Shown in pieces: positions 47,861 to 58,858 of a stretch of 64,000 nt of DNA. The DNA lies in NCBI GenBank assembly GCA_963931865.1, contig OZ007510.1, positions 2,069,205 to 2,133,204 of the forward strand. The letters are read 5' to 3'. This DNA comes from Axinella damicornis (taxonomy: Eukaryota > Porifera > Demospongiae > Axinellida > Axinellidae). Position numbers and translations under genes: made by a program. Below the pieces are notes generated by a model. That model had not been told where the DNA came from. It did no database searches and saw only the letters and a program-made list of their open reading frames with translations. The first letter of the stretch is position 1; each line of letters begins with the position of its first letter.

Positions 47861-50800
47861 ATGTATGAGAACTGTTAGAGGAGGGCATCATGGACACAGA
47901 TGCTTGACAAGGATTCTTTCTAAGCAACATGTCAGATCAATGCCACAACTGATCATAAGTGTGCCAGTGGTCTCCACCGGCTAGTGCTCCATGCCCCAAG
48001 CTGGATGTACCAGCGCACCCACATTAGTAAGGTCGGCATATTAGCCACCATCAAATTCAGCCACTACAATCTGGGATACGAGTTGCCTATTCCAGTGCTC
48101 TTGTCAGAGCATGGTGGCAGCTTTCTGATTGACCAAAGCTTTGCTGTTGTTCTTGAAGACTGAGAAGTACCAGGATGCAGCTGAATTCTCCAAGACTCTC
48201 TCCTACAACTAGTGGGGATCTGATGACTAACAGCAGGAACTTGGTAATGCCAGCTGTCTCATATTGCGCACCTGCTTGAGCTGAGTCATGACCAGGGTGA
48301 ACATAACCACAAACTGCTCCCCATACTGCTCATTGGCTTGGACACCAGCTGAGGTAGGAAGGGGGTGGAGGAAGGGAGGGGAGGAGGGGGAAGGAGGAGA
48401 GGAAGAAGAGAGGATGGCAGGAAGAGAGGAGGGGAGGGAGAGAGGAGGGGAGGAGGAGGGGATGAGGAAGAGAGGATGGCAGGAAGAGAGGAGAGGAAGA
48501 GAGGAGGGGAGGGAGAGAGGAGGAGAGGAGGAAGGACGGGAGAAGGGGAGGAGAGGGGGAGGAGAGGAGAGGGAGGAAAGGAGGAGGGATTCTCTGGTCC
48601 TGACATAACATCTTGCTACAGTAGAGCTCTACCTACCCTCATCCTTTACACGTTCACTAAGTTTAAGCAATGCTTCACCAGTACTTACCAATCTCAGTGA
48701 GACACTTCAGAGTGACGTTCCTGAAGGCTGGTACATTTAAGAACTGTGGGAGTAGAACATGCAAGGTCAAATCACTAGGAGAGCCAGAGACACACATTCC
48801 TCACTACCTAGCACTACCGCATGGACCGCATGACAATGTCACCTCACCATTGCACACCCCTCACCTCACACCCTTACACACACATACACCTGCACTACAC
48901 CATAAACACTTATACATACCCAGTTCTCACACATCTTCACTTCCTTACTTTGTAGATTAGAGAGCTGACGAGTTTAGTCTCAAAGATGTAGCCCAGGGGT
49001 ATCCAGTTGAGGAATTTCAGCAGTGTTTCAAGCGTAGATCTCACCAGGGGGATGCTCTGAGAGTTATCCTGGGAGGGAAGGAGGGAGGGAAAGGAGGGGA
49101 GGGAGGGAAGGTGGTGAGGGAGGGGAGGGATGGAAGGAGAAAGGGGTGGAGGGAGGGGAGGGGGAGGGAAGGGGTGATAAGTAGGAAGGGGGGAGTGAAC
49201 TCATAAATTTGTAGTCTTTCCTTCATTTTCATCCTACAGAGAGCAATCGAACTAGAGGTGGGAACTGTGCAAGATCCACACAAGCTGCAGAGCAGGAAGA
49301 TGAAGAATTAGACTTGCGTACATCTTACCAGGACAAAGCTACAGAGTTGGAAGATCTGAGAGAACTCGCTGCACATGCTGTCCTTGAGATGCTTGGCCTT
49401 CACCTGGGTCATCTGACCGCTGGCAAAGTCAAACACCTCCTCACTATGTGGAGAGAAGGGAATAACATTGTGTTAAATAACGCTCAATATGTCATTGTCT
49501 GTTCCGTACCTGGTGACGGTCTGGGAATGAGGCTACTGTAATTATCGTCTCAACTTCTATGAGCAAATGCAGGTATGGTACCCCATCTTATGTGAGTAGT
49601 GTCTTCAAAGGATAAGTAAAAGGATCAATGCTGCCAATCCCCCCCCCCCCCCTTTCCCCTCCCTCACTCACTCTTCAATCTACCTTAGCAGTTTGAGTAC
49701 GGTCATGTTGTTAGTGCAGAGGGACTCGCTGGTCTTGCTTGCTCCCACAATGTCACTGATGAAGGTTGGCCAGTTCCGAGGCCACTCCTGCTTTACAATC
49801 TGCAAGAAGACAATATCACCTCCTTAATCTAATCTCATATACTATGTGTACTGGCCAAATATATCCTTCGCACAAAACTTGCACTATATATTAACTGGTT
49901 TAAAGAGCACTATGTATTTCAACTTGAATGGGGTGCTGTTGTGTACATTTCCTATTGTACAGCTGCAGTGTGTCGATCAATAGCCATCATCATGCAGGTC
50001 TCCTATTGTACAGCTGCAGTGTGTTAACCACGATCATGCAGGTCTCCTAGCCTCGTTCCCAGGCCTACCCCATTTTTTGTTCTTCGGTTTCCGTTGACAA
50101 TAATACACGGATGCGGAAGGGCGCTGCCCTTCCGCATCCGTGTATTATTGTCAACGGAAACCGAAGAACAAAAAACAGGGTAGGCCTGGGAACGAGGCTA
50201 CAGGTCTCCTATTGTACAGCTGCAGTGTGTTAACCAATCATCACGCAGGTCTCCTATTGTACAGCTGCAAAGGACTGGGACGTACCAGCACAAGGATGAT
50301 GTTCAGTTTGGCCACAAACACCTTTTCTTGCTGTGAGGGGATGGGAAGAACATGTACACACAAGCATGGAGACAAGTTCAGACCATAGTGTGGTCCAACA
50401 GACCATAGTATGGTCCTGCTGTCACCTGCCAACAATTGTCCTCTCCTCCCCCCCCCCCCCCCCCTCTGCGATGTCCCACCTCCAACATACCTCTAATGTT
50501 GCAGATTCTGAAGACAATTTGATCACCAGACCCACAATGTACTTCTTGATACCTGCAGAGGGAAGATGATTGTGAGAGGCAATGGGGTCCACATTCCCAA
50601 CATACTGAGTCTCTGCAACAATTCACTGACATGCAGTACACGCAGCTGAAAGTAGGTACTGAGGATTTCCGGTTGCTTGTCCGAGACCCAGTCAAGAAAT
50701 TAGCGCATGCACACAAGTATGGCCTATGGAAACAGTCTTTGCACTTGAAACCCAAGTTGGGAATTACAAATTACTGTGCATTCTTGGACTGATTGTGCTT

Positions 50801-52695
50801 GTTTCTAATGGGCAGGACGCCTATGCCATGGCGCCAAGTAAACGTTGAAGACACACAATTAATGCACACTCCCTCATCAGTGTGAATGCACCAAACTTCA
50901 AAATGGATCTTGGGCAAGCAACCTGAAAACTTCAGTACTTGGTCTGACCTTCGCACTGCTCCCGTGGTAGGGCCTTCCATTTCGTACGAATCAGTGTCTC
51001 CAAGATTTGCAGAGCGAAGTACTAGGAAGAAAGAGAAAGATGACACCGTTTATGTCAGCAGTAACTGTCTACCATCATCGAGGGTTGTCCAGTGGGTACC
51101 ACCTTTACTCGGTCCCAAGTTATTTGGGCAATCCCTTGGATAGGCATCTCCGGATCCTCGGCCTCGTACACACTACCAGCACCATACATACACCGGCAGT
51201 CCCGGGATCATCCAGGGACTACCTAACCCCCTGGGACCCAGAGTGTCCCAGAACACCGGAGTTACGCCAGCAGTCCCGGGACTGTTTGGTACTGTACTGT
51301 ACATGGCAGGATGGGACATGTGTGCAGTCATCTCAGAATGAATAAACTCCCTATAGACTGCTGGTACAATATCCGCATGTTGGCAACAATGGCAAGGCCT
51401 TTGAGGGACAGCATTTGCATGCTGCCATTTGTTAATCGTACGAGAGCCGTTAGAGAAGTCTGCAGCTCAATAAGAATGCACCATGGCTCTCCCTTGTCAC
51501 TCTTCTTACTCTGACCACGAGGAGGTGGTAAGAGACAAAAGCCAAGTGCAATTTGGCTAAGGTATTATCACCTAGATTGCTTGAGTGAGTAGCGGTCATC
51601 CAACCAATCATATGCACAATTGTGCAAACACTTAGTGCAGTGACATCATCATGAGTCACTGTCAACAGTGACAGTGATGCTAGCTAGTTACCCATCTACA
51701 TCCACAGGGAGTATAAGGGAAAACCATGCCAAGGATATCACATTCGCAAAGTGTGGTGCATTGTATGCATATCCATTTGTTGTGGCTTGTGGTATAACAA
51801 GCTTGGAGGCAGCCTTTGTGCAAGCCCTAGCAATGACGTTATCTCTGAAAATGGAGGACACCTGGGGCCAGTCAGAGGAGGTTGGACGTGGTCATGAGAC
51901 ATGTGACATTGTGTGCATAGGTGAATTTGTTCGAAAGATGTCAATATATATGTGTACTATAGGTGTTCAGAATTTCAAGATAGTCTTTATGAAAGCTCTA
52001 GTGGAGTAGATTCCAAATATGCTGTCAACCTCCTTCACTCCTGGGTCACCTAGGCTATAGGACCTCTTGAAGGAGCAGCCACGTGGGATGGCTGAGAAGA
52101 CTGTGCTACCAGACACTCCTGGTACTCCAACTGGAAGCCTGCCCAAGCGTCTTTGAGGCACCAAATTCCCAACTGTAGCTTCACTTCTTGTAACATAGCC
52201 ATGAACATAGGAAGCTGGGTATCGTACGGTTGGGTCGATAAAACGAGAAGGTACAGGTGAGGAAATGTGGTGATTGTTACCTTCATCTCTGCCTTCAGCC
52301 ATCTGTGTCGAAACATAACAAGCAGTCAAGCTTGAGCACTTAACTGTCAAGGATGTCAAGGTCACACTCTTCAGTTTTACCTTCGGTCCCAGGCCATGTT
52401 GACACGGACACTAGGCTGTTGAGGTTAGGAATGTAGCTCAGAAAATGTGTCCAACCTCCTCTGGGGGCCAAGGCCATGTTGACACGGACACTAGGCTGCT
52501 GAGGTTAGGAGTGCAGCTCAAAGCAGCGCATAGTCACGTGCACAGAAAATGTGTCCAACCTCCTCTGGGGGCCAGCAACCTCTCTTACCTTAGCCTTTTG
52601 ATTTGATGACAGTTCCAGAATGGTGTCCACCTTTGTCCAGGACTCCGGGTGTTCCTTGAACTGAGTCAGCATCTGCCCTGCCAGTTGTTGCTTGA

Positions 52696-52776
<81 letters not shown>

Positions 52777-54718
52777 ATGCGTGTGTATGCGTACATGTGT
52801 GTATGTGTGCGTGTGCATATGTGTGTGCACAGTCACAAATAGTTCACACCACTATAGGATATAAGATTCCATCCAGTGATAGCTTATGATATATAGTAGC
52901 TGGCTAACCTAACATAGAGTACTCTGTGTATATAGGTGTTTGCAAATAAACAAGCAGCATACTACCGTAGTTGCCGATTATTTCGTGTGCCAAAAATTTC
53001 GCGGTCTAGCCACTAAACGTGACACACAAATATTTCGTGGTGGGAAATTTTCGCTGATTACTTCCGCTCGTAATAACTTACTATTGACACATGCGATCGT
53101 GCTGATGGAGCGATCGAGCTGTGTATCTATGCGTGGCTACCACGTCTACAGCGAAGCAACTGCCGGGGAAGAGCTACTGTGGGGGGAGGAGAGAGCCTGG
53201 GACCAAGGCTTCATACACCCAGCCTGTGAGTGAACAGAGCCACCCAGACATACCAGATGGTTTGGTGTGTGCCTCATGAAGGGTATTACACGAGAATATT
53301 GCACCGCAGCAGGAAGAAACGCAATGGTGCACGGCTTGCTCAGGTATAAGAATTATTACCCCGCGTGCATGTACAAAGTGGGGTTAAGCAATCGGTTTTG
53401 TCCGCTTGTCTGCCTGTCTAGGATTAGAAATCTTGCAAAGTACAGAGCTACACGATTGCTATAACTAAAATCTGCATCTTTGTACCTCATAGCGACCAAA
53501 GTGCTTCTATTCTACGCATATCCATCTCTGCCTTATTAAACGTTGGTAGGGTACGCCATTTTAGTACGGTTAGCAACTACAAATATAGTCTCATGCCCAA
53601 CCGGAAGCAACTACAGAGTAACCGTCTGACGACTTTCAGCAAAATTCAGTTGATATTAATTTTAGCAAACCGCCTGAAACCGGACAGAACCGGAAATCCT
53701 ACTCATGAAATATAATTATATGTAATTGCAAGAGAAATTTGCAACTTCTCACTATTAACAAAGAGAAAATTGAATTCTCTACGATTTCGAGGGGCAACCG
53801 CACTCCTGGTAGCCGTTGCAACGCCGCTGTTGCCTCGCCGTAGCGAAGCTAATTATTGCAAATTAATGCACATGCCATGTGGCTCAGTCGATCGCGAGCA
53901 ATGGCGACCAAAAGGAAGATAAGACAGCACTCACAACCTAGCCAGCACGGTGAGTTTTGGCATGTAAGGGTCAGTGAACGACAGCGATCACGGCTGTGTG
54001 GTCAGAATCTTCGTGTGTCTTTCCTAAGAACGGTACTGCCACCGGAAGTCGGAGAGAGCGCTCGAGCAATGGCAGCCACGGCGAGACAAAAGCGCTTGTA
54101 TCTCCACCACCAAGGTGAGTTTCAACACAAAAATTGTACGCTTTGGTCACTGAACGATAGCGATCACGATGGTGCAGGCAGATTCATTCGCAATGCAGTG
54201 TAAGGTTAATTATTTACATTATTTAGATTGCATTACATTACGCGGCACAATTTTTCCCCTACCAGGAGTGTAACATTGGCAGTCTGAAATTCCTGACGAA
54301 AAGGTGTGACTTTGTTCAATATTCTTAATGAAGACCGAGGTTTCTGCATAAAATCACCAGACCCTCTTTCCCGGGGGGTGGGGTCTGGGCACAAGACTAC
54401 TACAAATACAGATATATACACAGACTCTGGCACGTTGTCCATGCCAATGCAGTACGGATCATAGAATGAGGGATAGGTGCGTAAGCGTTCTACACTCAAG
54501 TACAACATTATTGCCTGTATACCCAGCTAATCCTGCAGTGGGGCTCAGTATTGCCTGTATACCCGCAGTGGGGCTAATGTACATTCATTTCAGGAACATA
54601 CCTGAGGTCCAACACCGTTGTAAAAGGAGTTGATGACATTCTCCAGAAGGGGTACATCCAGCTTCTGGGAGAAGTCCAGCAGTGTTCTGGCATGGTCAGC
54701 AGTGAACGGTGTTGCCAT
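38274..54718 (-). CDS. XPO1: Exportin-1 (CRM1), nuclear export receptor
   Basis: 29 exons, all phase-consistent, give 1069 aa (human 1071): 54602-54718, 52589-52690, 50949-51021, 50491-50552, 50286-50330, 49684-49799, 49329-49443, 48949-49068, 48689-48743, 48272-48348, 47656-47814, 46938-47129, 46565-46703, 46316-46419, 45904-45981, 45454-45554, 45164-45219, 44878-44957, 44648-44779, 41464-41550, 41295-41399, 41057-41135, 40602-40708, 40319-40441, 39730-39877, 39289-39513, 38999-39167, 38668-38764, 38274-38420. HEAT-repeat karyopherin that, with RanGTP, exports proteins carrying leucine-rich NES. The NES-groove helices ([17 protein letters not shown] onward to FEFMH) match human as I recall it. 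The leptomycin-reactive cysteine (human C528) is kept as C524 in [14 protein letters not shown]. The acidic C-terminal tail is present. The third exon ([19 protein letters not shown]) is the most diverged. The intron 41551-44647 holds an hAT transposon. Confidence 0.97.
39515..39690. repeat. Purine tract upstream of an XPO1 acceptor
   Basis: Fills most of the intron between exons 39730-39877 and 39289-39513; on the sense strand it is CT-only up to the CAG. Confidence 0.9.
41728..44426 (-). mobile_element. 2.7-kb hAT DNA transposon in an XPO1 intron
   Basis: Terminal inverted repeats CAGAGGTCGAAATAA are exact at both ends (41728-41742 and 44412-44426). Subterminal GGTCGGACAT/GGTCGGTCATTCC-like motifs recur inside both ends. 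Flanks are TCCGCAG and CGCAGTA; only CGCAG is shared, so the expected 8-bp duplication is not clean. The element carries one long uninterrupted transposase frame and has the same orientation as XPO1. Confidence 0.9.
41984..44275 (-). CDS. hAT-family transposase, 763 aa, intact
   Basis: Single exon. An N-terminal CCHH zinc finger of TTF/BED type (C61, C64, H102, H104) follows a basic stretch. The RNase-H-like catalytic core has D216 in [12 protein letters not shown]293 in GTDGASAN, the C320-x2-H323 motif ([14 protein letters not shown]) and, near the C-terminus, the hAT dimerisation block [12 protein letters not shown] supplying the catalytic glutamate. The tail is Ser/Asp/Glu-rich ([20 protein letters not shown]). 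No frameshift or stop. It resembles the ZNF862/KIAA1586-like hAT branch. Because TIRs flank it, an autonomous transposon is more likely than a domesticated gene. Confidence 0.93.
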   Translation of the reverse strand: MKRRRETQDEGEPEGAKKRRVDFTTFQKWQRDLDREYQTKSWLDCDTEKEGAKKVVAKLKCKVCAEFVEKIKGRKNFSDRWIVGAYSVRISNVRDHTKSDQHSHAMALLKKQRSESAGLGPSTYAPIAQAFSKLSDDERERLRVKFDIAYFVATENLPYTKYPKICELEARHGVSLGTSYVNENAGKDFMHYIAESRRQELKEKLANAKFFSLLLDGSTDAGNVDDEVFLAVWCDCNGSDQKVHTRMEYLTVVRPQSVTAKGLFEVLKSALQDLGIPEVSAKHCKKLVGIGTDGASANIAANGLKGLVEQRLPWMFWMWCLAHRLELAVKDALKGTAFDAIDEFLLRLYYLYEKSPKKCRELEDIITDLKECLKFDDAGVKPVRSSGSRWVSHKLNAMKRVISKFGAYTNHINALSEDSSVKSTDRAKLKGYYSKWIEAKHLLGCALFVDLLTPCAIFSKCMQSDEVDILGALNCLLKTLKETDKLASKPLAQWTTYAATLSKCTKEGRQTVYQCQQLKKYSEAESYYSSKYKGYCHSVSDCIKSRLSWSDLQLMRDIVFLLSSQGWEKLVEEETDMAPIDRLVERFAAPLEAAQADTDVIKTEFCDMIEYAVQYIALSSLGYQSVWWRLFHAPNSAEWANVLLLAELVFSLPASNGKLERVFSILGIVKVDKRSRLTNESLDDLLILKSGSTPLATFNADPSIDLWWSAKARRPSQTERKEYRPRSSNRPSTSRVQDDSSESEDMLERWDEMMHSESDDDSD
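44964..45110. repeat. Purine tract upstream of an XPO1 acceptor
   Basis: GGGAGA/AGGGG sequence abutting the acceptor of exon 44878-44957. Confidence 0.9.
45985..46195. repeat. (GGGA)n tract abutting an XPO1 acceptor
   Basis: About 210 bp of GGGA repeats plus a G17 run, starting four bases from exon 45904-45981. Confidence 0.95.
47131..47520. repeat. Purine-rich tract abutting an XPO1 acceptor
   Basis: G-run then GGGAGG/GAGTGA-type sequence for almost 400 bp, directly upstream (sense) of exon 46938-47129. Confidence 0.92.
48352..48597. repeat. Purine-only tract abutting an XPO1 acceptor
   Basis: GAGGAGGGGA-type sequence directly upstream (sense) of exon 48272-48348. Similar shorter tracts: 49070-49190 (exon 48949-49068), 46421-46455 (exon 46316-46419), 39880-39915 (exon 39730-39877). 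Confidence 0.9.
50048..50200. mobile_element. 153-bp foldback member of the 9-bp-duplication family
   Basis: Begins TAGCCTCGTTCCCAGGCC and is almost one complete hairpin. Flanks are identical: CAGGTCTCC at 50039-50047 and 50201-50209. The host DNA is a local tandem repeat whose uninterrupted units (49998-50010 and about 50242-50254) show the empty site GCAGGTCTCCTATTG. In an XPO1 intron. Confidence 0.95.
52392..52574. repeat. Local tandem duplication of ~100 bp in XPO1 intron
   Basis: CAGGCCATGTTGACACGGAC to CCTCCTCTGGGGGCCA occurs twice in a row with a 30-base insertion in the second copy. Confidence 0.8.
52700..52776. repeat. (GT)n microsatellite
   Basis: About 38 GT units just upstream (sense) of the XPO1 second-exon acceptor. 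Shorter GT runs are at 44780-44808 and 47818-47850, also at acceptors. Confidence 0.97.
53355..54270. repeat. Cluster of dispersed repeats in XPO1 intron 1
   Basis: 53355-53440 is the second copy of the TTACCCC/GGGGTTAAGCAATCGG repeat. 53790-54270 shares blocks with 14440-14608 and contains an internal direct repeat (CAGCGATCACGGCTG and TAGCGATCACGATGG). No coding exon seen. Confidence 0.5.
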
Positions 54719-56230
54719 TGCAGTGTCCCTCTTAGCGTTCCCTCAAACCGAAATGTGGTAACAGCACACAGAGTCCCACAGCAGATGTCAGTCTTATATC
54801 CAATTACCTGCATTGAAATTCAACAATACAGAAGGATCGTTTACATGCACGACATCTATATAGTAGGCAGCATTGAAAAGAATACTCTTATACCTATCTT
54901 CTGGCTGAAGACAGGATTACAAGAACATTGCAAAACAAACAATACATTTTCTATGCTGCTGTAAAGACCATCGTGTTGCCTGATTGGTAGTTGTGTGCTC
55001 TACAGCATGGCCTAGCACCGTACTTCTCAGTGAACTTACAGCAGCCTACTTATAATTGCACTGTCAGCAACGCTACATGTAGCTGCATTTAAAGCCCCTA
55101 GAAATTACAAATCATATAATTACACATATTGAACAGATCAGACAGCTGCCTTCAGCTTCATATCTCACAACTTTGAAACAGCATGTGGTATTCACGTGAC
55201 AACAGAACACTTTGGCTCAAGAGCCTTCTTCAGCTGAATGAATGTGGTATACAAAAGAGGTGCTGTTCCAGTTAGTAGCAAGGCTTTGAGGTCAAAAGGC
55301 CAGGATACCAAGTGAAACTGCAAAGCACGTATGTACCAGACAGCATAAACACAAACAATATGACTACAATTCCGGGCAGAGCACAAGACCCCCCCCGAGC
55401 TGAAACATCGATCGTACTAACCACACCCCCCATAAACACATCTTCTCACTGACGTACTAAGCAGCTGGCACACTAGCTACGCTACAGGAGGATTACAGCA
55501 ATTATGCTTCAAGGAACAAAGCTGGGGGTCCCAAAACTTGCACCACATGCGGAGAAATAATACTAATTAAGCTTGGGGGCCCTCTCCACATGCACATCAA
55601 ATAGAATTGTCTAAAATATTCTGCTGGCAGTGCTGCTTCAAGCACCCTTTCCAAGGCTTTGCATAGGCCTTCCCGCCATGCGTATGTACAGGACACTCCG
55701 CTTCTAACACTGCCGCTACACTTACCCTCGGGTGGATAGTGGTAGCTTTAGCCTTCAGGTGAGAGCGAGTTCAGTGACACTCTTTCTCATACCAAATGCA
55801 GCGGAGCTGTGTTTGATTTTGAGCAGATGGCCATGCACTCTGATCTATATCTGTGATGGTGATCGGATGCAAGCGCAGCGCTCTGTCTTGTGACTGCTTC
55901 TGTCCAGTTCTTTCTGCCAGAACAAGAAACGCGATGCGTGGAACCGATTCAAACCGGTTAGGTGAGCACGTGAAACTATAAACACTGTTAACTTTCGTAA
56001 TCCTACGTCTTTCCCTTTGTATACTACAAAACTCATGACGTTTCTTGTCTCAAACAATTAGCACGTGCGTACATTCCCGATGCGTTTTATCAGCAAACGA
56101 TCGTAAAAGGCATTCATTCATAAAACCACTAAGATAATAAGGAATGAATTTTGATAGACACGCACAAAGAAATAACAATAATCCCTGACCATGAATGAAA
56201 TTGTAAATTAACAACAGGTTATTGTCATGA
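54719..56230. other. Intergenic XPO1 - FAM161, no gene recognised
   Basis: Holds the XPO1 promoter and the FAM161 3' end, both genes being on the minus strand. Open frames are short and without family features. Confidence 0.6.
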
Positions 56231-58858
56231 TCATGGCTTGCCATCCTGCAGCACTCCTCCTGTGCTTGCACTCTTATTGAGGGCTTGTATCTCCTCTTCA
56301 GATAGCCCAGCTTTCTTCAGTGCAGCTACGTACTTGGCCTCAGCAGACTTTCGAACACTGGTCAGGGAGGCTTGTTCAAGGAGCAAGGGTCTTGCCTCCA
56401 CTTTCTGCCTCATTTCCTCAAGCTGGCAACGGTACAGTTCTTGTCGTTCCCTGTCCTGCCTCCTGCACACAAGAGATCAACAACAGCTACATGTCAGTCG
56501 GATAGATAAATCGATCCTCTTATTCCTGTAAGAGGTTAGCTAGTCTGGTTCCCAGACCCACTCACAGGTGGGTCTGGGAACCAGACTAGTAAGAGGCTGG
56601 AGCCAAACGAACGGTATGTACTGATTATAAAGTCTTTATGATACAACCTACCTGAAATGTTCAAGCTTCTGTTTTTTCCTTTCCTCAAGCCAAGCAGTGG
56701 GGTCATAGGACAGGCTCTTCTGAGACACAGCCCTTCGAAGTTCATCTTCATGTCCTCTCCTCTCCGTCAGCTGTTCTACTGCAGCCATCTCTTTGTCAGC
56801 CATGTTTGTGAGTTTCTCTTGAGTTGAACTTTGGCGAAGTTTAAATGAGTTGGTCATCTGTGCAGGATAAGGGGTGGAGCTGCTCCTAGTCCGATGAGCA
56901 CGGGTATGTGCAGTGGGAGACTTTTGAGATATTTGTAGTCTGGGGCCAACAAACGGCCACCTCGTTTCTGGTAGCATTTGCTCATCTTCCTTCAGATCTT
57001 GCACAACTTGCTCCTTTCGGGAAGGGATCAGTTGAGTCCTCAGGTAAAATGGCTGGGCTGTGGTTGTCTGTTTCATTCTCTTTGCTCTGGCCAGTTGCAT
57101 CTGGAAATCTAAGTACTCTTGATCATAGTCTGGAACTTTGCTATTGACTGTCGGATGAAATCGGTGTTCTTGGGTCATGAATGCACTGTTCTGCTTTTTC
57201 TCCAAATGTTCCCTTCGTAGAGACCCTACTGTATACTCCCTACCCTTCACTTGCATGCTGCCCGGGAGTTTTGAACTTGCCAACAGTTGCTCTGCTCTCA
57301 TCTTGATACGAATCCTTCGATATTCCTCTTGCTCAAGAATTTGCTCATTAATTACTGGATCAAATAGGTGCTTTTTGATGGGTCTTGCTTGGAATAACCT
57401 TTCTTCGTGTTCCCGCATGTCCGAAAATTCTTGATTACGCCTTGCTGCTTCAGCTCTCAAACGTTTTTTCTCTTCCTCCCTTTTTGTGAAGTTAAATGGT
57501 TTTTCGGTGGATCTTAGAATCTCCTTGCTGAGGTTCTTCACATAGTCCCTCCTCTGCTCATTCTTAGCATTGAGGAGTTCATAAAGGGGCAAGTAAGTGC
57601 TAGCAGGCACAGATGTGGCACGAAACTGTTTCCTTAACTCTGCATCTTCTTGTGCTTCTCTTTCCATCCTCTCTCTTTCGGCAATATGCATGCTCCGGCT
57701 CTTTCTCTTGGGTGTCCTTGATTCTCGGAGAGTCATGCAGAAAGGTTCAGGAATGGTAATGTTTGGTGTCCATTCCTTTGTTCCCCCCTTTGTCACTTGC
57801 ACCCTCTCTGGTTCATACTGAGCATAGTCATCCACTGAAAAATCATCCCACATACGCTCAATTGCTAGCACACCAGGAGATGCAAATGGATCACCTTCAG
57901 CCCTTCCAGAAGATACAGTTGACTGAGTGCTACTACTGAGGGAGTAAGTTGAAGAATGGATACCATGGGCTGATAGATCATGTGCACTTGAATCAGACTG
58001 CAGTTCTGCATCCGACCCGTCCATAGTTCCTATTTCACCGTCTTCCTCATCCCCTTGACCAATAGGTCCACTTTCCTGCCTAACAATCAGGGCTTCCTGA
58101 GAACCTTCTTTTCCATGCGCAGAATGCTGCTGGCTTGAATGATGACTGGTTGTGTGAGTACAATGGCGTGAGGATGAGTCGGAAGTAGACGGAGAACATG
58201 ATCTTGAAACTGACAAACTGTCTTCCTGATCAGATGATTGCACCCACGTGTTTTGTAGCAACCTTGCCGGTAGACTTTGAGACAGTCTATCTTCTTCTGA
58301 TAGATCGTCCTGATTGCTGGTGATGATCCGTCTGCCCAGATTGTGGCTACCTTGTAGGCCTGCAGTCACTTGTTGTGCCTCCACTTTCTGGTGTTGCTCG
58401 TAGAGTCTCTCGACTGTGGTAAGAGTTTTCTGATGTTCCTGATGAAGTTTGTGAATCTCCTCACGAAGTAATACATTGGTTTCCAGCAGGGTGGAAAAGA
58501 GGGTCGAATAGTCATTGACCGAAGTGGGTCTTTCATTTCCACCATTGGCATCAAGCTCTGCTGGAGATTGCAGTAAGACGTCTCCCTGTCCAGCAGTGCT
58601 CCAGTTCTGGCATTTGTGAATATCACTTGATTTCAAAACTGGAGACTGAGAAATCCTGGGGCTAGTTGTCGTATGCTGGATGTGGGGACTTTTGAGTAGT
58701 TTTGTCCCACTTGCGTGTGTATGGAGAGTAGGGGTATCCCTGCCACAAGGCAGTTGCGTCCTCGGGTCTCGGGGAGTGGAGAGACAGGAATGAGTGAACA
58801 CACTCATTGCATGACTGGCACTCATTGACGTCATGCTCCTCGGACTGCAGTTTAACAC
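56231..58858 (-). CDS. FAM161A: FAM161 (FAM161A/B) centrosomal-ciliary protein
   Basis: Two exons (56652-58858 and 56231-56462) joined in phase 2 give 812 aa, longer than human FAM161A (about 660). The first ~350 residues are Ser/Thr-rich and acidic, with a short coiled coil (LLREEIHKLHQEHQKTLTT). The con­served FAM161 (UPF0564) region then begins with ITIPEPFCMTLRESRTPKRK and continues through EKPFNFTKREEEKKR, ARPIKKHLFDPVINE and HPTVNSKVPDYDQEYLDFQM, all heavily charged helix. The C-terminus is coiled coil and ends GGVLQDGKP. In vertebrates FAM161A sits at the centriole inner scaffold/connecting cilium and binds microtubules. It lies directly upstream of XPO1 on the same strand. Confidence 0.9.
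56537..56588. mobile_element. 52-bp mini element in the FAM161 intron
   Basis: TAGTCTGGTTCCCAGACC and its reverse complement, flanked by GTAAGAGGT (56528-56536) and GTAAGAGGC (56589-56597), 8/9. Confidence 0.7.

Noticed and set aside
51967..52365. 132-codon minus-strand ORF in an XPO1 intron
   Set aside because: No family features, and it lies between two verified exons in a different frame; treated as chance.
50553..52588. Apparent loss of the third XPO1 exon
   Set aside because: On rereading, the exon is present at 50949-51021 with correct phase and splice sites, only more diverged than the rest.
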